Below are positions 56,590 through 64,000 of a stretch of 64,000 bases of DNA, piece after piece. The notes beneath the pieces are model-generated. The model was given only the letters and a program-made list of their open reading frames with translations, made no database searches and was not told where the DNA came from. Origin of the DNA: Hymenopus coronatus. Its lineage: Eukaryota; Arthropoda; Insecta; Mantodea; Hymenopodidae. The stretch is from the NCBI GenBank assembly GCA_030762935.1, contig CM060899.1:60810501-60874500 (forward strand), read 5' to 3'. The stretch's first letter is position 1. Each line of letters begins with the position of its first letter. A program made the translations under genes and the position numbers.

Positions 56590-57541
56590 CATGGGTGCAC
56601 AAACAGCGCTCTTTGAGCATGAACACACTATAGGAGCACTGACTGTGTGATAGAGAAGAATGATGCAGGGCAGTTTTAAAGCAGTTGTCTGGTGGACTGT
56701 GTGTTGTGTTGCTAACGCTCCCTACTTACGTATCCTTCTATAATGGAGGAATCTATAAGGCAGAAAAGTGACCATCAGGCAAATGCTTTCAACATTGCAT
56801 GGGAAAGCGATTATTTTTTCATAGCAGCTGGAACAAATTCTCAATGCCTTACAAAGTGCATTGTTCAGTGATCATGTTTAATTGAAATATGAATTTGATT
56901 CTTGATTTCAAAACCTTGATTCACTTGGGAAGGAATTTCAAATTCTCACAATTCCTTTCTCAACATCAGCTGAAACAATGCTTCATATTTGCAGCTTGAA
57001 CTTGTTGATTAACAGTGTGATATAAGAGCTAAAGTTCGTTTCAACAATACCACTAACTTGAATGCTTTTACAAGACTGTACCACAACAAAAATATTCACG
57101 ACTACACAGACCAGTTGTGAAAATGTTCTCAATGTTTGGTTCGACGTGCGCCTGTGAACAACTGTTTTCTATCATGAACTTCAATGAAAGCAGTTATCGA
57201 ACATCTATGACTGACTTTTCATTAAGGCCAGTACTTTTTCTTTCAGCTGCTAATCACATAAAACCTCGTTTTGATGTATTGATAAAGAGACATAGCATAT
57301 AACTAGTTTGTAAGTGGATTTAATCTGCTACAGAAGGCAATAATTTGTTTAAAATAAATATTTTTCCTAACCATAAATTAGTAAAATAATATTTTGAGAA
57401 ATCATTTATGAAAGTTTGCACTTCTTTTGGTGTACTTACTGTACGATACCTCTCCTCTCTGTAAACAAGAGCGCTACCAGTACCTGTACTCTGCTCGCGA
57501 ACTGCGAGCCGGCTTGGGGAACGCAAACCCTGTGCAGGCTG
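56590..57541 (+). mobile_element. hAT element with perfect 8-bp target duplication
   Basis: CATTAGAT occurs on both sides (56582-56589 and 57542-57549), exactly the hAT duplication length. The tips CATGGGTGCACAAACAGCG and, reversed, CAGCCTGCACAGGGTTTGCG are imperfect inverted repeats sharing TGCACA. The 952-bp body is an internal-deletion derivative. It keeps an N-terminal start (ATG 56744; 'SIRQKSDHQANAFNIAWESD') and the C-terminal dimerisation segment 'MFGSTCACEQLFSIMNFNES' (about 57123-57183), typical of GTF2IRD2/ZBED-type hAT transposases. The element postdates the LINE it splits. Confidence 0.88.
57117..57302 (+). pseudogene. hAT transposase C-terminal dimerisation domain remnant
   Basis: A 61-codon frame within the hAT element, starting KMFSMFGSTCACEQLFSIMN. 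The (M/L)FGSTxxCEQLFS motif followed by RxxMTDxxL-like residues is the hAT C-terminal insertion/dimerisation signature. The catalytic Asp residues lie in the deleted middle, so it cannot transpose by itself. Confidence 0.8.
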
Positions 57542-58060
57542 CATTAGATCCTTCACCCTAGAGACAGCAATGCTGTTGTTCAGAGTAAAAATTTGTACCA
57601 ATACTGACATACAGCATAGAAATCATCTGGACATATTTAACATTGAAGAATATTTCCTCTCTAGAAAGGGTGAAAGCGAGATATATAAAGGAAGTATCAG
57701 AAGTAACAAAGTCAAGACTCGCATACCTACTGGCAAAGGAAACTTTCCTCGTTGATGACCTCAGAACAAGCGTAGTCCTACCCAGCACCAGCGCATCACA
57801 GAAGCTGCTGGCAACACTAAATAGGAAAAGAGAAATACACCCAGAATTCAACAGCAACATGGTGGACCATGTGTGGATAAAGGAATATTTCGAAACAAGC
57901 CACATCATCACTAGGTCCATGGATTCCACCTCCTAATATGCAAGAACACAAAATTCCATGAACCAAATATAGATGTAAAAAGATATGTGACATTGAGCTA
58001 TGCACAAAAAGAACAAAGGAATAAATGGGGGAAAGTAGTTGGGACGGTCAAGATCAGTAA

Positions 58061-58635
58061 GCAAGCAAGTAAGTTTACTTGTTAAGTCTGAAATTTGGTA
58101 AAGTGGGGTAGGTATATTTTTCTCGAAAACATGATGGTCTTCAGATGGGACCTCTCCCCCCTGCCACTGGACAATAACCATTAGCAAACAAAAGACGAGT
58201 ACTAGAGGTGAGAGGCAATATAGTAAAAGCTGTCTCCTGGAGACACTAAGACATTGCTTGCAAGCCGAGATGCGCCTCAGTTAAGGGACCAATAAGTAGA
58301 AGACTTGGCAACTGCGAGTGTTGGTTTCCAACTGCAAACCCCCTAATGCTAAATTTTGCCTTTGGCAAAGGGTTATCATTAGGGTTCGGATTCTTAGGTG
58401 CTAAAAACTTGGGAAATATTTATTTTTTATGCAATAAAAATGTAAAAAATATGTGCCAAAACAAATAAAATATTTTTTTTTAAAGATCTGAATGGTTGAT
58501 CTAACAGAAATGTACATGGTACTTACCAGTCATCATTCGTGGGAGGGATCACCATATACTGTAGAGTTACAGAATACGACCACATGCTTCCTCAAATTTT
58601 CCATCTTCAATTATATTGAAGTTACAAATATCAGC
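58061..58635. other. Unassigned region between LINE and Penelope
   Basis: May include LINE 3' UTR. GCAAGCAAGTAAGT-like words near 58061-58076. No coding motif recognised. Confidence 0.35.
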
Positions 58636-59703
58636 TTTTTCAGATGTTGAATTTGAATCCAGTGAATTTAAGCTCCATTGATGCCATAAAACTATTAAAC
58701 ATACAAGAAAAAACAATAAAATTTCACAGTGGAAACAGAAACCAATGGAGAACTCCCATTCTTAGACCTAAGAATCATCAGAAATGGCACAAAAGTAAAC
58801 TTTGGAATCTACAGAAAACCAACTCAATCAGAAAATTACATTAAAAATGAAAGCTACAACCCATTAACACGCAAACATGCAATAATAAACAGCCTCACAT
58901 ATAGATTAGTAAATGTACCTATGAGCACAACCGAATTCAACAAAGAATTAAAAATCATAATTCAAACAGCAGAACAAAATGGATACAGTAAGAACCTTGT
59001 ATACAAGAAACTCAACAAAGCAAAGCAGAAGAAAACCATAAAAGAAATAACTACCCTAACAGCAAGAAAAAACAATATCGACACATTAAAAAAAGTCACC
59101 ATTCCCGAGCATTTAGAAAATTCAAAAAAATCTTCAAAGAACAAAACATCACCTTGGCTCCAATAAACAGATTTTCTGTCATAAAGTTTACTAAATTAAA
59201 AAAATAAAAGATGAAATTCCACCAGAAAATAGGTCAGGAATATATCAAATTAAATGCATAAATTGTGAAAAGTTCTACATAGGACAAACCAAAAGAAGTT
59301 TAAAAATCAGAACTAAAGAGCACTTTAGAAACCTAAAATTGAAACAAGAAGATAAATCGGCAGTAGCATTTCACTTCTGGAAAGAAAACCACAATCTAAA
59401 TCCAAATCCAAAATTGCTAAAAACCATGTCAGGCCACAATGAACTCACAACCTGGGAAAACATCCTCATATGGAAAACAAAAATCATCTAATAAACTTTG
59501 AAATCCCGCCAGTAGACAGCTTAGTTAAGAAGTTCATTTCGCCAGCAGAGAAGAGAGCACAAGCAAACACAACCGACAACGGCAGTTAGATCCATGAGGT
59601 TGAAAATGAAAGCATAGGCTTTCGAAACTAGTCCCTCATAATAAAAATGTAAGTGACGTGGTGTTAAAAAAACCAACTCAACAAATTAATACCACATCCA
59701 CCA
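58636..59703 (+). pseudogene. Penelope-like element, 5' truncated, RT end plus GIY-YIG endonuclease
   Basis: The frame at 58729-59166 holds the late RT region ('ETNGELPFLDLRIIRNGTKV', then 'NFGIYRKPTQ' and 'LTRKHAIINSLTYRLVNVPM'). A frameshift near 59110-59210 separates the endonuclease. That part has GIYQIKC (about 59236), FYIGQTKRS (about 59272), an Arg in 'RTKEHFRNLKL' and a long C-terminus through 'LTTWENILIWK' and 'NFEIPPVDSLVKKFISPAE' to a stop near 59588. The 3' UTR ends 'caactcaacaaattaatacc', as in the intronic fragment at 52.7 kb. PLEs combine RT with GIY-YIG, so the family call is strong. Missing: the RT fingers and YxDD. Confidence 0.85.
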
Positions 59704-59723
59704 GTAAAGTTTAAACTTTTTTT

Positions 59724-60092
59724 TTAGAATATGTCTAGATAAGCAAATCTAAGTTTACAAGATAGCACTTCACCTAATGTTAAATCCACAATATTTTCGA
59801 ACACTTCCTTGCATTTACTCACAGTACATTGAACATTTAGAAGGCCCTGCTGATGTACTGGATAATTAATAAAAGATTGTTTTTTTGTAAAGCGTGAAAT
59901 AGCTGCCTTATGTTTGTTACCACTTAAATGTTGGTCTGCCATTATAGCTTTACCACATGTCTGACAATACAGGATTTTACCATCAGAACTGAAAATATCC
60001 TTAAATTCCGCAGCATATTGTTGCATACGATATCTACTTTTCATTCTGGGCATGTGAAGTCGAAAGTGTTGATATATAACTTCCCAACACAA
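59724..60092 (-). pseudogene. Zinc-finger hAT remnant (CGGBP1/ZBED-like N-terminus)
   Basis: A minus-strand 122-codon frame. Residues about 27-66 read 'EFKDIFSSDGKILYCQTCGK', then 'HLSGNKHKAAISRF'. This is a BED-type C-x2-C...H-x-H/H-x4-H finger with the 'FxxDGKxLxCxxC' wording of CGGBP1-like and hAT N-termini. The Leu/Cys-rich remainder lacks catalytic motifs and the frame stops at 59724. It may be a short domesticated gene or, more probably, a transposon relic. Confidence 0.5.
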
Positions 60093-60560
60093 CTAGAAGG
60101 TTGTCTAAACTTTGCGGATTCACAAATGACAAACCAGTGACTGTTTGACTATACAGTTTAACGAGTATCAATGTATTTAATAGCCGGGTTGTGAAATGAT
60201 AACAGGTGTTTATATATTTATTTCAATCATATGACAGTGGAGGAATTACGGGTCTTATCTTGCAAGCTTATGTAACTAAGGAAAGCAGGATGTTTACATT
60301 TTCTTCAAACTGAAGAGATACTACATATCAGTTCTTCCAATAATTAACAACTGATTACGTCATCTGGCATGTGTAACTGAGCATTACAGAAGTGGAACAT
60401 TACCTATTAAAATAATTCTGCTGCTGCTTTTGTGATTTTATAAAATTATGTGAAAATTTTTTAAAGAAGTTTCCTATATGCGATTTTTGTGTAATTTATG
60501 TGAATATACGAAAAAAATACTAATTTTCTGATGTGTTTTGATCTTGTGTTATCTGAAAGG
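60093..60560. other. Unassigned region
   Basis: No feature recognised. Confidence 0.35.
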
Positions 60561-60564
60561 TAAT

Positions 60565-61880
60565 TTTTTCATACCCAGTTCCTCAGTCAAAATCTGATCT
60601 GCCTTTTCACATGATATTGCTACAGATTCACCAATTTCTCTTACTTTCAGGCAGCAATCTTCCAAGACTATTTTGTAGACTTCTGTATCCATTTCTGCTC
60701 ATCTTGGCCAACCACTACAGATCATTTTCTATACTCTCCCAACAAATATGAAGTGGCACATAATATATCTACCAATTTTGCTTGGTATTTCTGTTCAACT
60801 TGAGGTGCGCATACACATGAATCAGATATGATTATATGGCTACAATGTTCACAATTGGTATGCCATGGATTGTTGGCTCATACAACAAGGATTGCAGCTG
60901 TAGAAGCCTTCATTGTTTTGTGTTCCCTACCTGAAACGCAGCTCCGCTGTATCAATACTGGCACAGATGGCTGCCTAACCAACTGATCAAGTCAGATGAA
61001 GCAAGCTTCTTCTTCAGAGAATTTGAGAAGAAACAAAACCAAAATCCTCGCATAGGTTATGAGCCAGGATGTTGTGGTGTGCAATTGGAATGTGTGGGAT
61101 TATTGGATCGTATTTTTCCGAGAATTGTACTGGTCACACTAACTGTAAATTCCCATCGTCATGTTGAAATTTACAAAATTTTGTCATGCCAAAGCTTCAG
61201 GAACAGCAGTTGAACAACATTTGGTTTTATCAGCATGGTGCTATGCCACATACTGCACTTCAAAACATGTTTTTTTTTCTGAGTGTTCCCCAATCAACTG
61301 ATTTCCCTCTTTGGAGATTTAATTTGGATATCCCAATCTCCAAATTTAACAATTTATTAATAATTTCTGTGAGGATAAATGAAAGAAAAAGTATTCTTGC
61401 ACCGTTTGCAAACCATTAGGAGTTGAAAGATACCATCAGCCAGGAAATCAAGGTTATTCCACGGGAGATGGCATAACATGCCATGGAGGAATTTCTGCGC
61501 CATCTTCTAGAGTGCATAAATGAGTTTACATAATATTAAAGTGTGTTGATGTAAATGTAATATCCATAATTGCAAATGCATATTGATTCACTTTTTCACA
61601 AATAAAGTGGTTTCACTTTTATTTAGTACTGTTTCTCAACCGAAATTGGCATACCCTGCATTTATTTGTTGGTCCACTTGGCAACAGTTGAATGTGAGGT
61701 TCATAGTCTCCCAATATGTTCAGCAAGTTGGCATGAATTTCATTTGTTTTCACACCTTTCTTTACAAAGTAGTTCATCTCTGCTCGAATCTTGGGTTTTT
61801 CCATCTTCAAAACATGGTAACAACAATAAGAAGCTGTCTGCAACACAGAGCACTGAAATGCCCCAATGCACTCATAAAGG
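60565..61880 (-). pseudogene. Mariner transposase N-terminal half, split by another mariner
   Basis: Minus-strand start at 61810 region: 'MEKPKIRAEMNYFVKKGVKT' then a LGDYxP stretch (about 61800-61670), the first helix-turn-helix of SETMAR-type mariners. The second helix-turn-helix lies at 60800-60570: 'LKVREIGESVAISCEKADQI' with ILTEELGMKK after it. About 830 bp of plus-strand DNA separates the two parts. The catalytic domain is absent. Confidence 0.8.
60805..61640 (+). pseudogene. Tc1/mariner-superfamily element inserted in the mariner
   Basis: The plus-strand frame near 61186-61419 reads 'MPKLQEQQLNNIWFYQHGAM' followed by PHTALQ. The family motif is FQQDGAxxHTA, so the second catalytic Asp position is His here. 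Frameshifted C-terminal sequence (61420-61530: 'ELKDTISQEIKVIPREMA', 'HLLECINEF') fits the same family. 'RSPDL' with the third Asp is garbled near 61290-61320. Boundaries are inferred from the interruption of the minus-strand mariner. Confidence 0.65.
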
Positions 61881-62637
61881 ATGGGTAATTATTGCATCAG
61901 AATCTTGTTTTGCTAACAATGACTTTCGTTGGCAATTCTGAGAACCTAACAAACAACCCTCCCTTGTACATTCATTATTGCTTATTTAATCCAATTTTTT
62001 TTTTTTTCTTTTAAGGTAGATTTAAATAAATTCTATAAGAGATCAACACTTATTGTTAAAAAGTTCTGTCTTGAAATGTGGATCAATATACAGGGACACT
62101 TTTCCACATTGACAGAAGATAATGTTAGTTTCCTTGCGAAAACTTGCTGTCAATTTTGAAACTCCTGTCATGTAGCAAAACCTGTTGCACATTTTCTGAA
62201 GTAATCTTAGAAGCCTATACACTTCCTATGCGAGCTAACTTGTTTGGTACAGTGTTTCTTGAAGTCATGGTTAGCACTGAGGTATACAGCTAATATACAC
62301 ACTTTGCTTGAAAAAACATTCTGACGCATACAAAATAGTGATAGAGATATTGGTATGTTTCCAGCCTGTATTGTGTCATAATACAACTACAAGTATATTG
62401 TTGTGTGGTAGCATAAACTGATTCATAAGCTATAAAAATGAAGCTAGTAACAGTGAAATAACACGAATATTAATATATGTACCAACTCCCTTTATTTATC
62501 TTTCTTAAATTCCAAGGTCCAGTTTGGTAATTAAATTTTCATTGCATCTTTGGCTTAACTTATTCTTCTTTTTGGTGTTTTTGTTTATTTACCGTATTTA
62601 TCCAAATACAAGATGACTTTGAATGCAACACAACACC
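61881..62637. other. Unassigned region
   Basis: AT-rich; no gene or repeat recognised. Confidence 0.35.
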
Positions 62638-63486
62638 CATTTTTACTTTCTCTACACATACTATGTACGTAGTGTATAGAGAAGGTATTATAATGCACCC
62701 AAAATTTGATACCGAGATTTCACTGGAAATACATATTTTGGGTCCCCCTAAATCCAAAGCATTTTTAGAAAAAGGAGTGTGTGCATCTGTGGACAGCCTA
62801 GCTCAAAAACGAAAAGACCATTAAATACCAAACTAGGTATTTAAGTAGGTATCTTCTATGGATGCGACATAAAGATATTCAAGAAAATCCCCCCCCCAAA
62901 CTATTCTTTACATGGAAAAAATTTCAAACATTTTAATTTTCTCAAAAATGGCACAAACGATTTTGATGAAAATCCCTTATATTTAAGATATTTACATGAC
63001 AAATAAAACGTATATCTTGAATTTTCTGGGAATAGCATCTAAAGACCTATTTATTCTGGATGAATTTTTTTGAAGTTTGCATAACTGGTAAACCGTAAGA
63101 GATAGACAAAAACTCACTACACAAAAAATATAGATCTCCTTAAAACACACAATTTATGTCAAATACATTTGTTTATCGAGTTGACCATTTTCGATATATT
63201 CCTTGTTATTGGTTTCAGTTTTATAATTCTCATATGGAAACTTGTCAACTCCTGGTCAAAGAAACAGATTTCAATTCCATAGCAACCCCATTTTAAACCA
63301 TTTGACTGTCGGTTTAGCCTAGTGTAGTCCCTTATTTCCCGTCTACTTTTACGGAACTAAGCAATAAGACCATTTATGCTAATGTTTATCTTGATTAGCA
63401 TAAAGTGGATAGAAGAACAAGCTCATTAATAATAATTTATTACAGAGATGCAGCGAAAGGCTTGTGAAGGAAACACATCAGACTTT
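62638..63486 (-). mobile_element. TH element, full length
   Basis: H-end TTTTTACTTTCTCTACACA with palindrome ACTATGTACGTAGTGTATAG. Short TG tract. CCCCCCCAAACTATTCTTTA zone. A-end GAAACACATCAGACTTTTT. The length is about 849 bp. Confidence 0.9.
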
Positions 63487-63554
63487 TTTTATTTTGTTTG
63501 TTTCTGATGACACCATGAATTTTTGTGATTCCCATAGTTGACAAATCTAATCTA

Positions 63555-63900
63555 TAATAAGAACTGGAGCTTTCCTGGCGGCATAAATCTTCGAACTTCT
63601 CTCAGGATTACAATTGAGCAAAGCTTGGAAACCGGCCTTAGACCTGCAAAAAAGCCAGCAGAGAAACACAGATCAGACACTTAGAAGAGTGTTTTCTTTC
63701 ACATCCAGCTCCATTCCACCTCACCGGCCACGCCTCGGTTCACTGATTGGCCTGCACGGAACCCACGAATCTATATCTATATAAGAAGATCACATCAGTT
63801 CAATTCATTCAGTAACTTTGAAGACTGGAACAATGTATGCTCCTGAAACGTTGATGCCTCACCATATTTATACCTGGCTGGAAGCCTGAGAGAACTTCGA
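63555..63900. mobile_element. Small element with 12-bp target duplication, type unknown
   Basis: AAATCTAATCTA occurs at 63543-63554 and 63901-63912, framing 346 bp. Near the ends are inverted words: TTCGAACTTCTCTCAGG (63590-63606) and CCTGAGAGAACTTCGAA (63886-63902), reverse complements except one base. A TATATAAGAAG stretch lies near 63778. No ORF. A 12-bp duplication fits target-primed retroelements better than hAT or mariner. An MITE-like element is the alternative. Confidence 0.55.
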
Positions 63901-63934
63901 AAATCTAATCTAATTCTTTAAATAACCATTTTGA

Positions 63935-64000
63935 TTTTACTTTCTCTACACTTACTATGCACATAGTGTATAGAGAAGGTATTGCACTCCACCTAAAAAT
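63935..64000 (-). mobile_element. TH element H-end, cut by the window edge
   Basis: ATTTTACTTTCTCTACACTT, palindrome ACTATGCACATAGTGTATAG and 'gaaggtattgcactccacct'. The copy continues beyond position 64000. Confidence 0.88.

Larger units (their letters stand above)
55862..58060 (+). pseudogene. Second non-LTR retrotransposon RT, split by a hAT element
   Basis: RT domain in order: 'YKGKGNPKDPNKYRGITLEN' (about 55870-55925), 'FGFRKGR' (56010-56030), 'GVPQGNPLSPLLF' (56226-56264), 'YAYADDDIIGSRG' (56318-56356) and 'FKYLGITLE' (56495-56521). After the hAT insertion (56590-57541) the frame resumes with 'ISLETAMLLFRVKI', 'VKARYIKEVSEVTKSRLAYL' and 'EFNSNMVDHVWIKEYF' to a stop near 57935; a zinc-knuckle-like end follows. 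Frameshifts and stops are present. This is a different family from the preceding RTE copy: YADD is followed by DIIGS, and the spacing differs. Confidence 0.82.

Noticed and set aside
63778..63850. Possible hammerhead ribozyme in the small element, since GAAAC lies near 63845
   Set aside because: The CTGATGA core element and matching stems are not present in the required order on either strand as far as I can see.

Overview
This window is AT-rich, intron- and repeat-dominated animal DNA. It has no operons or bacterial signals. It contains spliced exons with GT/AG borders, tRNA-derived SINEs, LINE, Penelope-like, hAT, pogo and mariner debris, and long CA microsatellites. The transposon mixture and the large introns suggest a big arthropod genome, probably an insect of the grasshopper, stick-insect, cockroach or termite type. 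That assignment is inference; nothing here fixes the species.

Only one cellular gene can be supported. Three phase-0 exons on the + strand (41312-41517, 47658-47846, 53870-54019) encode consecutive parts of a PPM-type Ser/Thr phosphatase. It is closest to the PPM1E/PPM1F (POPX, CaM-kinase phosphatase) and FEM-2 branch. The introns are about 6.1 and 6.0 kb and are full of repeats. The 5' end of the gene and the last catalytic exons lie outside the window or were not found.

The dominant component is one repeat family, which I call the TH element (working name; about 850-900 bp when complete). One end, the A-end, starts TCTGATGTG after an A-run and carries the sub-terminal motif ACTTTCTCTA about 25 bp in. 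The other end, the H-end, is a roughly 30-bp palindrome (CTCTATACACTATGT with its reverse complement) followed by TAGAGAAAGTAAAAA, which contains the reverse complement of the A-end motif. A CA/TG microsatellite lies about 100-150 bp inside the H-end. The strand given for a TH copy is + when it reads A-end to H-end. About 45 copies or pieces occupy much of 1-44.4 kb and recur at 46.6, 49.8, 54.3, 62.6 and 63.9 kb. Many are tandem, fold-back or composite. The architecture (asymmetric sub-terminal inverted repeats, a 3' hairpin, no evident target duplication, head-to-tail neighbours) resembles non-autonomous Helentron/Helitron elements, but this is a hypothesis.

Layout: 1-41 kb is TH copies plus three SINE families, an inverted mariner remnant (9.6-10.2 kb), a hAT element inserted in a TH copy (24.4-25.2 kb) and a decayed mariner (27.5-28.5 kb). 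41.3-54.0 kb is the phosphatase gene, whose introns hold TH copies, RTE-like and Jockey-like LINE pieces, a complete pogo-like MITE, a possible Crypton fragment and nested Penelope-like fragments. 54.3-64 kb holds a TH copy, an RTE-like LINE, a second LINE split by a hAT element with a perfect 8-bp target duplication, a Penelope-like element with GIY-YIG endonuclease, a zinc-finger hAT remnant, two nested mariners and a small element with a 12-bp target duplication.
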